From Methylocystis iwaonis (GTDB lineage: Bacteria; Pseudomonadota; Alphaproteobacteria; Rhizobiales; Beijerinckiaceae), in assembly GCF_027925385.1 (NCBI RefSeq), contig NZ_AP027142.1:974001-1038000 (forward strand): a stretch of DNA of 64,000 bases, given 5' to 3'. This document shows, one piece after another, positions 1-8,497 of the stretch; positions within the stretch are counted from its first letter, which is position 1; the number at the start of each line of letters is the position of its first letter. The translations under genes and the position numbers were made by a program. The notes below the pieces were generated by a model that worked only from the letters and a program-made list of their open reading frames with translations, searched no databases and was not told where the DNA came from.

Positions 1-561
1 CCAGGCCTCGACGTCGTCGTGTAGCTGCTTATGCGCATGCGGGCTCTGCGCGCCGACGGCTTTTGCGAATGCGTCGAAGGCGGCCGAATCGGTAAGGATT
101 TTATCGACCGCCGTATCGAGATCGGCGAGGAAGGCCTGGAAGTCGGATAGCGCCGGCCCGCCGTCGATGCGCCAGGAGGCGCCCTGGACGTTGATTTGAC
201 GAACGTGGCAGCCGGAGCAGGTCATGCTCAGCGTCCGGACGCCGCCTTCCGACGCGGTCAGGAAACCGACTGGCAGGCCGGGCGTCGGACTTTCAGAATT
301 GGGCAGATAGCCGTAGCGGGCCATGCTGTCGTCGAGAAACCCCGTGCCGTCGGCGCGCTTCAAGGCTTTGAACCAGTCGAACGGTATGATTCGCGCGCCC
401 TGGTCCCGCGTATAAAAGTCGTTACGGCTCGCCTGGGTCCATTGGCTCCCCTGGTTCGCGTAAGTCACTTCCGCTGCGGATGGAGACACGCTCGTCAGAG
501 TCAGGAGCGATGCGGCGCCGAGTGTGGCGATCGACGACATAAATCTATCATATTTTGACAT
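1..561 (-). CDS. RoxA-like c-type cytochrome, 5' part (gene runs off the window)
   Basis: The first 187 codons are visible; the rest lies left of base 1. The start ATG (561-559) follows a GGAGG at 566-570. Residues 1 to about 28 form a signal peptide ending near SPSAA, so the protein is exported. A CSGCH haem-c site (CxxCH) is preceded by MT and followed by RQ. The surrounding sequence (IPFDWFKAL, ARYGYLPN, GLPVGF, RIDGGPALSDFQ) resembles the rubber-oxygenase RoxA-like / dihaem cytochrome c peroxidase-like family. A second haem site would lie outside the window. A periplasmic oxidase or peroxidase role is inferred from family resemblance; the substrate is unknown. The cytochrome call is firm, the subfamily less so. 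Confidence 0.75.
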   Translation of the reverse strand, partial: MSKYDRFMSSIATLGAASLLTLTSVSPSAAEVTYANQGSQWTQASRNDFYTRDQGARIIPFDWFKALKRADGTGFLDDSMARYGYLPNSESPTPGLPVGFLTASEGGVRTLSMTCSGCHVRQINVQGASWRIDGGPALSDFQAFLADLDTAVDKILTDSAAFDAFAKAVGAQSPHAHKQLHDDVEAW

Positions 562-773
562 GTTTCCTCCCTCAAATGAATCAGAATGAATATTTCGCGG
601 GAGAAAAGCACAGAATATGTCTTTCATCAACTGGCGTTGCATTGGGCAACTCATGTTGCGCGACAAGATTGCGAGAAATTGAGTTGACCCTTGCCGCCTC
701 GCGGTTGACAAACCGGGAAAATATTCAAGGCGCGCCCCGGCGGAGCAGGGGCCGTGAGAGAGATGGCTGACGG

Positions 774-2141
774 ATGGCGACGAGCAGGATGACGAAAAGC
801 GCACGGTTGATCGGCGCGGGCCTTATCGCGGGCGCATGGATCGGCGCGGCGCCGGTGTTGGGGCAAAGCGCGCCGCCGGTGGTCGCGCCCGCTCCCGCCC
901 CTGCGCCGGCTCCCGCCGCCGCGCCGCCCGTTGCTCCCGCGCCGGCGACTCCGGCCGCGCCTGCCGAACAGACTGCGCCGGCTCCCGCCACTGAAGCCAG
1001 CGCGCCGGCGCCAAAGCCGAAACCCAAGCCCCGTCCGCCTGCGCCGCCGCGCGAGATGGCGCTTTCCGACGATCCCACGCCGGTGCTTCAACCGGAGACA
1101 TTCTTCACCACTTCCAAAGCCTCGGAACGATACGCCCAGATCGTCGATCTCGGCGGCTGGCCGACAGTGGGCGTCAGCTTGCGCGCCGGCGCGAAGGGCC
1201 CGGCGGTCGCCACTCTGCGCCGGCGTCTCGCGGCGGAGGACGATACGCTTTCCGACACGCGCAAGCAGGTCTGGGACAATGATCTCACGGCGGCGGTGAA
1301 GCGCTTTCAGTTTCGCATGGGTCTGAAGCAGACCGGCGTCGTCGCCGGCGCAACTTTGCGCGCGCTCGACGTGCCCGCGACCGTGCGCTTCCGCCAGCTC
1401 GCCTCCAGCGCGCAGCGGCTCGCCGGCGTCGATTTCCCCTTCGGACCGCGCTACATCATCGTCAATATTCCCTCGACGGCGGTCGACGCGGTGGAGAACG
1501 ACCGGGTGGTGCGCCGCTATGCCGCCATCGTCGGCGACCCCGAGCACCACTCGCCGGAAGTGCAGGCGAAGGTCGTCGCGGTCAACATCAACCCGACATG
1601 GACCGTGCCGGTCTCGATCATCAAGAACGAGATCGCGCCGCATATGCTGAAGGACCCCAGCTATCTCACCCGGCAGCGCATTCGCGTGCTCAACAACAAG
1701 GGCGACGAGGTCGATCCGCGCTCGATCAATTGGGCGAGCGAACGCGCGGTGAATTACACGCTGCGGCAGGATTCCGGCGTGGGCAATTCGCTGGGCTCGA
1801 TCCGCATTTCAATGCCCAACCAGCATTCGGTCTATATGCACGACACGCCGTCGCGTAATCTCTTCGCCAACGACTATCGCTTCCTGTCGCACGGCTGCGT
1901 GCGCGTGCAGGGCGTCGTCGATCTCGCGACCTGGATTCTCGACGGCGCCAATGGTCCGCAGATGAGCAAGGAAGACATCACCGCAAAGATTGCGAGCGGC
2001 GAGCGCGAGGAAGTGAAGCTCGCCCGCGCGGTGCCGGTGGTGTGGGTCTATATGACCGGCTGGGCGTCCGCGGACGGCACGGTGCATTTCCGCGACGATG
2101 TGTATCATCTCGATGAGGTGGGCGGCGACGCGCGGCTGTAG
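774..2141 (+). CDS. L,D-transpeptidase (YkuD) with PG-binding domain and Pro/Ala-rich linker
   Basis: 455-aa exported cell-wall enzyme, expected to cross-link peptidoglycan 3-3 or attach proteins to it. Residues 1 to about 31 are a signal peptide (cleavage near VLG-Q). Residues ~33-100 are almost pure Pro/Ala with a Lys-Pro stretch, a flexible linker suited to crossing the wall. Residues ~135-200 resemble a PG_binding_1 domain. The YkuD catalytic domain follows, with the SHGCVRV motif placing His373 and the nucleophile Cys375. The large size and the N-terminal PG-binding domain fit the YcbB-like (LdtD) group common in alphaproteobacteria. The gene is divergent from the cytochrome gene and followed by repeats, so it is probably monocistronic. 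Confidence 0.92.
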   Translation: MATSRMTKSARLIGAGLIAGAWIGAAPVLGQSAPPVVAPAPAPAPAPAAAPPVAPAPATPAAPAEQTAPAPATEASAPAPKPKPKPRPPAPPREMALSDDPTPVLQPETFFTTSKASERYAQIVDLGGWPTVGVSLRAGAKGPAVATLRRRLAAEDDTLSDTRKQVWDNDLTAAVKRFQFRMGLKQTGVVAGATLRALDVPATVRFRQLASSAQRLAGVDFPFGPRYIIVNIPSTAVDAVENDRVVRRYAAIVGDPEHHSPEVQAKVVAVNINPTWTVPVSIIKNEIAPHMLKDPSYLTRQRIRVLNNKGDEVDPRSINWASERAVNYTLRQDSGVGNSLGSIRISMPNQHSVYMHDTPSRNLFANDYRFLSHGCVRVQGVVDLATWILDGANGPQMSKEDITAKIASGEREEVKLARAVPVVWVYMTGWASADGTVHFRDDVYHLDEVGGDARL

Positions 2142-2173
2142 GCGCTGATCTACCCTCCAATAAAGGCCCGAAC

Positions 2174-2380
2174 CTGCCCCCTCTCCCGCGAAGCGGGGGA
2201 GGGTTGGGGAGGGGGCTCTTATAGAATTTCTGTTTGATAGCGCGCATCGGGGCTTGGTCATTCCCGCCGAGCTGAAAGCCTGACCGGGAATCCGAGCCCG
2301 TCATTGCGAGCGAAGCGAAGCAATCCAGAGCAGCGATGCGGCCCTGGATTGCTTCGTCGGCTCCGCCTCCTCGCAATGAC
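2174..2380. repeat. Repeat cluster: BIME arm, half MITE-like unit, 80-bp palindrome
   Basis: Three elements fill the gap between the transpeptidase and the GNAT gene. 2174-2217 is a CCCTCTCCCGC/GCGGGGGAGGG hairpin with a GGTTGGGGAGGGGG tail (BIME-type arm). About 2219-2298 is one half of the MITE-like family (GTCATTCCCG core with its left-end flank). 2300-2380 is a complete 80-bp palindrome beginning GTCATTGCGAGCGAAGCGA and ending CTCGCAATGAC. No gene is seen here. Confidence 0.85.
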
Positions 2381-2411
2381 GGCGGTGAGTCCCTGTGTGT
2401 CCGAACCGCTG

Positions 2412-2852
2412 CTACAGCGTTAAGCGATAGCGCACGAAATCGTCGGCTCCGGCGAATTTATCATAGAGCCGACGAGCGCGCGCATTGTCTGTTCTTGTAT
2501 GCCAGTAGATGCGCGACCACCCCTGCGCGCGCCCGAGATCTATCAAATCCTGGATCAACGCCTGTCCCACGCCGCCGCCGCGAAGGCCAGGATCGACGAA
2601 CAAGTCTTCGAGATAGCAGCTCGGCGCCATTGTCCAGGTGCTTTCGTGAAGCACGGAAATGGTAAAGCCGGCGATCCGCCCGTCGGTCTCGGCGATCCGT
2701 CCGATCAAAGGCGAGGAGGGATCGAGTAGCCGGCGTAAAGTATATTCCGTCACATCGGCCGGCACGGTCGACTCATAGAAGGCGTTGTAGCCTGCCCAGA
2801 GCCTACGCCAGTCTTCGGCGTCGGGCGCACGCATGTCTCTGACGATCGTCAT
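2412..2852 (-). CDS. GNAT-family N-acetyltransferase
   Basis: 146 aa with a single GNAT fold. The acetyl-CoA pyrophosphate loop is visible as GLRGGGVGQAL (motif A, after YLEDLFVDP), followed by the NARARRLYDKFG-like motif B. Its start codon overlaps the permease stop by four bases (ATGA), so it is the last, translationally coupled gene of the ABC uptake operon. The substrate cannot be told from sequence. Its place behind an NMT1/SsuC-type transporter suggests it modifies the imported compound, but that is inference. Confidence 0.85.
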   Translation of the reverse strand: MTIVRDMRAPDAEDWRRLWAGYNAFYESTVPADVTEYTLRRLLDPSSPLIGRIAETDGRIAGFTISVLHESTWTMAPSCYLEDLFVDPGLRGGGVGQALIQDLIDLGRAQGWSRIYWHTRTDNARARRLYDKFAGADDFVRYRLTL

Positions 2853-3625
2853 TCACCCCGCTCCCGCGCGCTCTCATGCCAGCCGCGCAGCAGATAATAG
2901 GACAGCGCCGTTAGCGCGCCATAGATTGCGAGCCCCGCCGCCGAGATCAGCGCCAGCGCCGCGAACATGCGCGGAATATCGAGCCGGAAGCCCGCCTCCA
3001 CAATGCGATAGGCGAGGCCCGATCCCTGGCCCGATGCGCCCGCCGCCAGCTCCGCGACAATGGCGCCGATCAGCGACAGCCCGCCGCCGATGCGCAGCCC
3101 CGCGAGAAATTGCGGGAGCGCCGCCGGCAGGCGCAGATAGATGAGCCTTTGCCATGGCGAGGCGTGATAAAGATCGAAGAGGTCTTGCAGCGCGTGATCG
3201 ACAGAGGCGAGGCCGAGCGCCGTATTGGAGAGGATCGGAAAGAAGGCGACGAGAAAGGCGCAGACGAGCACGGCGTTATCCGGCTGCAGATAGACGAGCA
3301 ACAGCGGCGCTATGGCGACGATGGGCGTCACCTGCAGCACAATGGCGAAAGGCAACAGCGCGCGCTCGAGCCACTTTGACTGCGCAAGGAGAAGCGCGAG
3401 CGCCACGCCGCTCGATGTGGCGAGGAGAAGCGCTTTCAGCGTCACGCCCAGCGTGACCAGAAGCGAGGAAAAGAGCAACTCCCGATCCTCGATCAGCCTC
3501 TCGAGAATTGCGCTCGGCGCCGGCAGAACATAGGGCGGAATGTCTCGCGACATCACGACCCATTCCCACACGCCAAGCGCTGCTGCGCAGACGGCGAGGG
3601 GGATGAATATATCGGAAAGTTTCAC
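2849..3625 (-). CDS. ABC transporter permease (SsuC/TauC/ThiX type)
   Basis: 258-aa inner-membrane permease of the BPD_transp_1 superfamily with about six membrane segments. The EAA-type cytoplasmic loop lies around LFDLYHASPWQRLIYLRLPAALPQFLAGLRIG, where the ATPase docks. Close resemblance is to the nitrate/sulfonate/taurine/HMP permease group. It overlaps the ATPase gene upstream and the GNAT gene downstream by four bases each (ATGA), so the three are translationally coupled. The partner binding protein is probably the gene at 6123-7112, now separated by an insertion sequence. Confidence 0.9.
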   Translation of the reverse strand: MKLSDIFIPLAVCAAALGVWEWVVMSRDIPPYVLPAPSAILERLIEDRELLFSSLLVTLGVTLKALLLATSSGVALALLLAQSKWLERALLPFAIVLQVTPIVAIAPLLLVYLQPDNAVLVCAFLVAFFPILSNTALGLASVDHALQDLFDLYHASPWQRLIYLRLPAALPQFLAGLRIGGGLSLIGAIVAELAAGASGQGSGLAYRIVEAGFRLDIPRMFAALALISAAGLAIYGALTALSYYLLRGWHESARERGE

Positions 3626-4383
3626 GCTTCTTCTCTCACCGCGTGGCCGAGCGCGCGCGAAGCGCGGCGCGAGATTTGGGCGAATGTGTCGCTCATCCTG
3701 AACTCGGCGTCGCGCACTATTGCAGGATCGACGTCGATCTCATCGATGATCTTTCCATGAGGCGTCGACATCACAATGATGCGCGTCGAGAGGAAGGCGC
3801 TTTCGAAGATGGAGTGGGTGACGAACACGATCGTGGCGCCGAGGTCCTTCTTCAAGGCGACGAGATCGTCATTGAGTTTGAAGCGCGTGACTTCGTCGAG
3901 CGCCGCGAAGGGCTCGTCCATCAGAATGAGCGCCGGCTCGGTGACCAGCGCGCGGGCGATGGCACAGCGCATTTTCATGCCGCCCGAAAGCTCGCGCGGC
4001 AGCGCATCGGCGAAATCGGCGAGGCCGACGCGCGCGAGCGCCTCCATCACGCGCTCTCCAGCCGCCGCGCGGCTCTCGCCTGCGAGTCGAAGCGGCAAAT
4101 AGACATTGTCGAAGGCGCTCGCCCAGGGCAGCAGCGTCGGCTCCTGAAAGACGACGCTGAGCTTTTTACGCGCGCGCGGATAGGCCCAGGAGATGACGCC
4201 TTCGCTCGGTTGCGTGAGACCCGCGATGAGGCGCAACACCGTGGATTTGCCGCAGCCTGAAGGACCGAGCAGCGTGAGCGTTTCGCCTTGATAGATGTCG
4301 AGATCGAGGCCCGAGAGCGCGGTGACGCCATTGGGGAAAGTTTTGGCGATGCTTTGCAGGGAGAGGAGGGGATCAGTTCCCAT
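3622..4383 (-). CDS. ABC transporter ATP-binding protein (SsuB/TauB/ThiZ type)
   Basis: 253 aa if started at ATG 4383, the first Met before the conserved ABC fold; the open frame extends much further upstream only because the region is GC-rich. Walker A GPSGCGKST is at residues 40-48, the Q-loop at FQEPTLLPW, the signature LSGGM at 132-136, Walker B LILMDE at 152-157 and the switch His at VTHSIFE. It powers the adjacent permease. Directly upstream are a BIME repeat and the Tn5-like IS (4485-5946). Transcription from the original promoter, in front of the binding-protein gene, is therefore likely interrupted or replaced. Confidence 0.92.
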   Translation of the reverse strand: MGTDPLLSLQSIAKTFPNGVTALSGLDLDIYQGETLTLLGPSGCGKSTVLRLIAGLTQPSEGVISWAYPRARKKLSVVFQEPTLLPWASAFDNVYLPLRLAGESRAAAGERVMEALARVGLADFADALPRELSGGMKMRCAIARALVTEPALILMDEPFAALDEVTRFKLNDDLVALKKDLGATIVFVTHSIFESAFLSTRIIVMSTPHGKIIDEIDVDPAIVRDAEFRMSDTFAQISRRASRALGHAVREEA

Positions 4384-4387
4384 GGAG

Positions 4388-4484
4388 CCCCCTCCCCAAC
4401 CCTCCCCCGCTTTGCGGGAGAGGGGGCAGATTGTGGCCTTCATCAACAAAGTGGATCGCGAGTGTTCCCTCTCCCGCTTTAGCG
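4388..4484. repeat. BIME-like composite repeat, left part (interrupted by an IS)
   Basis: Two GC palindromes (CCCTCCCCCGC/GCGGGAGAGGG and CCCTCTCCCGC...) are joined by a ~40-bp spacer beginning GCAGATTGTGGCCTTCATC. The second palindrome is split at its loop by the IS at 4485-5946 and resumes at 5947-5977. The same palindrome-spacer-palindrome order flanks both IS4 copies at 38776 and 49959. Bases 4475-4484 are the left copy of the target-site duplication CGCTTTAGCG. Confidence 0.85.
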
Positions 4485-5946
4485 CTATCGAATGCACACA
4501 TCGTGATTGCCTCGGTCGGGTCTGTTTGATTCCGTGGGTCGCGTTTTGATTCGCGGGGTGGGGCATGGCGATTTCGTATGGACTGGGGCGGTTCGGCGAC
4601 CGCCGCCTGGAAAAAGGGGGGTCTCGTTGCATCGGGGCCTCGTCGCGCGGCCGTGCGCGCGCATCCGTCGGATCGCCGGCGGGCGGCGGGCGCAGGAGGT
4701 GCGGCTCGCGCGCTTCCTGCGCAATCCTGCGGTGACCGCCGAGGAGATGGCGCGGCACGCCGCCGGGCTCACAGCGGCGCGGGCGGCGGGTCGCGACATA
4801 GTGGTGGCGCAGGACACCAGCGAGCTGGCGCTCGGCGGCAAGCGCGCGCAGGCGAACGGCTATGGGCCGGTCGGCAAGGGCGGCGGGACGCGCGGCCTTT
4901 TGCTGCACGCGGCCCTGGCGCTCGACGCCGGCACGGGCGCGCTGCTCGGCCTCGCTCATGCCGAGGTCTGGAACCGCGACACGGGGGCCAAGGTCGCGGC
5001 GCGGCGCTCGCGCGCGCTCGCGGACAAGGAATCGCAGCGCTGGCTCGATGTGGCGACGCATGCGCGCGAGGATTTCGCGGCGGCGAAGCGGATCACTGTC
5101 GTCTCGGATCGGGAGAGCGACATCTACGCGCATCTCGCGCAGCGTCCGGGCGGCGTGGAGCTGATTGTGCGCGCCTGCCAGAACCGGACGATCGCCGCAG
5201 ACGGCGAGGATGCGATCGAGCTTTTGTTCCCCTTCGCCGACGGATTGGCCGAGGCGGGCCGCTTCGTCGCCGAGATCCCGGCGGCTCCGGGACGCAAGGC
5301 GCGCAAGGCGGCGCTCGCGGTCCGCGTCTCGCCGGTCACTTTGCGCAAGCCGCGCCACGGCGCGCGCGACTTGCCGGACGCGGTCGGCGTGACTTTGGTC
5401 GACGTGCGCGAGGTCGGGGCCGCCGAGGGCGTCGCGCCCATTCATTGGCGGCTTCTCACGACCCATGCGGCGACGAGCCTGGCCGAGGCGCGCCGGGTGA
5501 TCGACCTCTATCGAATGCGCTGGACCATCGAGGAATTCTTCCGCACGCTGAAGACGGCGGGCTTCGAGATCGAGCAGGCCGACATCTGCGATCCGAAAGT
5601 GATGATCAAGCTGGTGGCGGCGACGGCGGTCGCCGCTGTGACGGTCATGCAACTGGTCAAGGCGCGCGACGGCGCGACCGACCAGTTGCTGACGGACGCT
5701 TTCGAGCCCGAGGACGAAGCGCTGCTCGAGGCCGTCTCGGCGAAGCTCGAGGGCGCGACGGCCCGCCAGAAGAACCCCCACCGCAAAGGCAGCCTCGCCT
5801 TCGCCGCCTGGGTCGTCGCCAGGCTCGGCGGCTGGACCGCCTATTACGGAAAGCCCGGCCCCAAAGTAATGCGCCAGGGCCTCGACGACTTTCGACGAAT
5901 AAAGTTCGGAGCCGCGCTGACCTTCTACGATGTGTGAATCCGATAG
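4485..5946 (+). mobile_element. Tn5-like IS4-family insertion sequence with intact ends
   Basis: The element is 1462 bp long. The left end CTATCGAATGCACACATCGT and the reverse complement of the right end CTATCGGATTCACACATCGT agree at 18 of 20 positions. It is bracketed by a perfect 10-bp direct repeat, CGCTTTAGCG (4475-4484 and 5947-5956), within the size range expected of IS4-family target duplications. The intact duplication suggests a recent insertion. The target is the loop of a BIME palindrome between a binding-protein gene and its ATPase gene. Confidence 0.93.
4565..5937 (+). CDS. IS4-family (Tn5-like) transposase, apparently needing a -1 frameshift
   Basis: The main reading frame ending at 5937 carries the DDE core: DTSEL (first Asp), DRESDIY (second Asp) and the YREK signature YRMRWTIEEFFRTLK with the catalytic Glu. 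The expected IS4 N-terminus (LGRFGDRRLEKGG, compare LGDPRRTARL in Tn5) is in another frame starting at ATG 4565. The two join by a -1 shift at the A5G6 run at 4611-4621. The alternative is an in-frame start further left (ATG 4507), but its first 35 residues do not look like a transposase. The shift may be programmed, a disabling mutation or a homopolymer sequencing error. Confidence 0.85.
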
Positions 5947-6030
5947 CGCTTTAGCGGGGGAGGGACAGGGAGGGGGCAAAACGGCCGCGATAACGAATGC
6001 AACTAATCGAGGTCGGCGGGGATGCCCCCC

Positions 6031-6111
6031 GCCATTGCGAGCGAAGCGAAGCAATCCAGCGGCCCCATAGCGGCTCTGGATTGCTTCGTCGCTGGCGCTC
6101 CTCGCAATGAC
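6031..6111. repeat. 80-bp palindromic repeat (GTCATTGCGAG family)
   Basis: A long hairpin: CATTGCGAGCGAAGCGAAGC pairs with GCTTCGTCG...CTCGCAATG across a CGGCCCCATAGCGGCTC-type loop. The same unit occurs at 2300, 13876, 14172, 29779, 36320, 51200, 54088 and 57572. It lies just past the stop of the binding-protein gene. Confidence 0.88.
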
Positions 6112-6122
6112 GGTCGTTGGTC

Positions 6123-7112
6123 TCACCGGCGCAACTCCATCCCGACCTTTTTGCCGATGAAGCGCAGCGTGTAGCCCTTCTTGTAATTGAGGTCGGCCGG
6201 AACAACTCCCGCCCTGGCCATCTTGTCGAAAAAGCTCTTCATGCGCGCGTCAGTCATGGCGCCGACGCCCAATGTCAGAGAGTCGCCAGAATCCACAATG
6301 CCGCGTTCTTTCATCTTGGCGAGCGAGAAGGCGATCTGGCCGTCGGTCATCTCGGGGTTGTCGCGCTTGATGGCGGTGTTGGCGCTGGCGTTATCGCCAT
6401 AGATGTAGTTGTACCAGCCGATGATTGAGGCGTCGACGAAGCGCTGCACGAGATCAGCTTTCTTCTCGACCGTCTCCGCGCGCGTCTCTATCGTCGTCGA
6501 ATAGCCATCATAGCCAATATCCGACAGCAAAAAGACGTTAGGCCTGAAGCCGGCCCGCATCTCGATCGCATAGGGCTCGGAGGTCAAAAGCCCCTCCTGA
6601 ATGGAATTCTTGTCAGCGATGAAAGGCGCCGAATTGAAGCCATAGGGCTTCACTTTCTCGTCCCTAAAGCCATAGGCCTGTTTCAGCCACCGCCACACCG
6701 AGGCGCGCATGTCGCTGGCGATGAAGGCGGTCGCCTTCGGCAAATCCTCGAAGCGGTCGAGCCCCACGCCCGGATGCGACATGAAGATCACGGGGTCGAT
6801 CTGGAACATGCTGGCGACGGTGACGATCGGCACGTTCTGCTGGATGGATTCGAACATCTGGATCGTATTGGCGCCCATGGCGAAATCGACGCGGCCCGCT
6901 GCGAGCAACAGCCGCGCATTGATCTGCGGCCCGCCCTGCTGGATCGTCACGTCGAGCCCGTAGCGCGCATAAGTGCCGTCGGCCACAGCCTGATAAAATC
7001 CGCCGTGCTCGGCTTGCGCGCGCCAATTGGTGGCGAAACTCACCTTGTCGAGGGCGTGCGCCGGCAGGGCAAAGAGGATCGTCAGAATTGCAATAAAGAG
7101 ACGAGGAAACAT
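6123..7112 (-). CDS. ABC transporter substrate-binding protein (NMT1/ThiY-like)
   Basis: 329 aa from ATG 7112, chosen because it begins directly with a signal peptide (MFPRLFIAILTILFALPAHA, then LDKVSF); an in-frame ATG at 7145 would add 11 unlikely residues. The mature protein has the NMT1/THI5-like periplasmic fold: FATNWRAQAEHGGFYQA, GLDVTIQQGGP, VDFAMGAN. This group binds pyrimidine precursors of thiamine, riboflavin-like compounds or sulfonates; the ligand here is not determinable. It would be the first gene of the binding protein-ATPase-permease operon but is now separated from the ATPase by the IS and repeats. Confidence 0.87.
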   Translation of the reverse strand: MFPRLFIAILTILFALPAHALDKVSFATNWRAQAEHGGFYQAVADGTYARYGLDVTIQQGGPQINARLLLAAGRVDFAMGANTIQMFESIQQNVPIVTVASMFQIDPVIFMSHPGVGLDRFEDLPKATAFIASDMRASVWRWLKQAYGFRDEKVKPYGFNSAPFIADKNSIQEGLLTSEPYAIEMRAGFRPNVFLLSDIGYDGYSTTIETRAETVEKKADLVQRFVDASIIGWYNYIYGDNASANTAIKRDNPEMTDGQIAFSLAKMKERGIVDSGDSLTLGVGAMTDARMKSFFDKMARAGVVPADLNYKKGYTLRFIGKKVGMELRR

Positions 7113-7159
7113 CTGCTGCGGCGCTCCGTTAGGCCGTAGCAGCATATATCAAACCCGCC

Positions 7160-8494
7160 TCAGACGCCGCTGGATTTGGACGAGAAGTGGAACTTCTCCG
7201 CCAGCATGGGCGGAGCCGCCGCTGCGCCGCCGCCCCCCGCCGCGCGCCAAGTCCGCTCGGTTTTGCCCAGCGCGACGATATTGCCGAAGAGTTCGCCCAA
7301 CCGCTGGTTGAAGCGCATGTTGCGCACCGGCGCGCTCACGCGGCCATTCTCGATGAGGAAATTGCCGTCGCGGGTGAGGCCGGTGAGCAGCAGGCTCTTC
7401 CGGTCGACCATATTCTCGTACCAGAAGCGCGTGACGAGCACGCCACGCTTCACCGAGCGGATCATGTCGTCGAGCGAAGCGTCGCCGCCTTCGACCACGA
7501 AATTGGCCGCGAAGGGAATGGCCTCCGCGTTGGTCTTCTGCGCCCATGCGCGCGAGCGATAGAGCGCGCTCACCACGCCCTTGTCGATGAAAGCGCGGGC
7601 GCGATGCGGCACGCCTTCCCAACCGACGCCGCCCTCCGGCGCAAGCGGATCGGCGGGGTCGACGCGAATCGTCAGCTTCTCGTCGAAGAGCTTTTCGCCG
7701 ATCTTCGTCCCGCCGCCCGCCCGCGCATAGAAGCTGCGGCCTTCGTCGGCGGCGCGGGCGTCCATGGCGCTCATCACCCAGAAAGCGAGCTCCGCGACGG
7801 CGGCGGGTTCAAGGATCACCGTGTAATCGCCGGGCTCGAGATCAACGGGCTCTGCGTCATGAGCCGCCTTCGCGCAGGCGCGCCGCGCAATGCTGTCCGC
7901 ATCGAGGCGGGCGCTGATGAATTCATGCGCGCCCGCCCAGCCCGACCATGTGTCCGTCTTGTTGCGCGCCGTCGCCGAAAGGTCGATCTCGCTCCAGCGT
8001 TCAAAGGCGAAGAGCCCGTTGCTCGTGGCGAGCGCGGAATAGCGCCGCGCGCCGGTCGCGCAGCCGAAAGTATCGACGCCCTGTCTGACGCCTTCCGCGA
8101 TGACGCGCGCCGCTTGCGCCGCAAGCGCGTCGAGGCGAAAGCCCGATGCGTCTTCGTCATAGCGCGCCGAGGCGTCGTAAGTCTGCGGGCCGAGCGGCGC
8201 GACATAGTCGGGGTCGACCGGCAACATGCGCGCGATCTCCTCCGAGCGCGCGCGCGCGGCGTTAAGCGCATCATCGTCGAGGCGCGTCGTGGTGACCGCG
8301 CCGACGCGCCCCCCAATATGCGAGGAGATGCGCAGGCGCGCTTTCGAGGTTGTGATATTGGTCGTCGCGCCGCCGCGCGCGAAGCGCAGGCTATTGTCCT
8401 CGCCGCCGTCGATCTTCACCACGCAGGCGTCGGCGCTGGACCCTGCGATGATCTTCTCGCTGATGGCTTTGGCGTCGTCAGAAGAAAGAAGCAT
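7160..8494 (-). CDS. TldE/PmbA-family metalloprotease partner subunit
   Basis: 444 aa of the TldD/PmbA family. It lacks the HExxxH motif of its neighbour, as expected for the TldE-type subunit that forms the substrate cavity of the TldD/TldE heterodimer. Family landmarks include SGWAGAHEF, PGDYTVILEPAAVAELAFWVM and a C-terminal LGELFGNIVALGKTERTW. It starts three bases after the stop of the tldD-like gene, so the two are co-transcribed and made in similar amounts. The known role is cytosolic maturation of modified peptides or degradation of unfolded peptides; the substrate here is unknown. Confidence 0.88.
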   Translation of the reverse strand: MLLSSDDAKAISEKIIAGSSADACVVKIDGGEDNSLRFARGGATTNITTSKARLRISSHIGGRVGAVTTTRLDDDALNAARARSEEIARMLPVDPDYVAPLGPQTYDASARYDEDASGFRLDALAAQAARVIAEGVRQGVDTFGCATGARRYSALATSNGLFAFERWSEIDLSATARNKTDTWSGWAGAHEFISARLDADSIARRACAKAAHDAEPVDLEPGDYTVILEPAAVAELAFWVMSAMDARAADEGRSFYARAGGGTKIGEKLFDEKLTIRVDPADPLAPEGGVGWEGVPHRARAFIDKGVVSALYRSRAWAQKTNAEAIPFAANFVVEGGDASLDDMIRSVKRGVLVTRFWYENMVDRKSLLLTGLTRDGNFLIENGRVSAPVRNMRFNQRLGELFGNIVALGKTERTWRAAGGGGAAAAPPMLAEKFHFSSKSSGV

Positions 8495-8497
8495 GCG

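Noticed and set aside
725..1101. Gly/Ala-rich minus-strand frames opposite the transpeptidase linker
   Set aside because: They mirror the Pro/Ala-rich repeats of the real gene on the plus strand.
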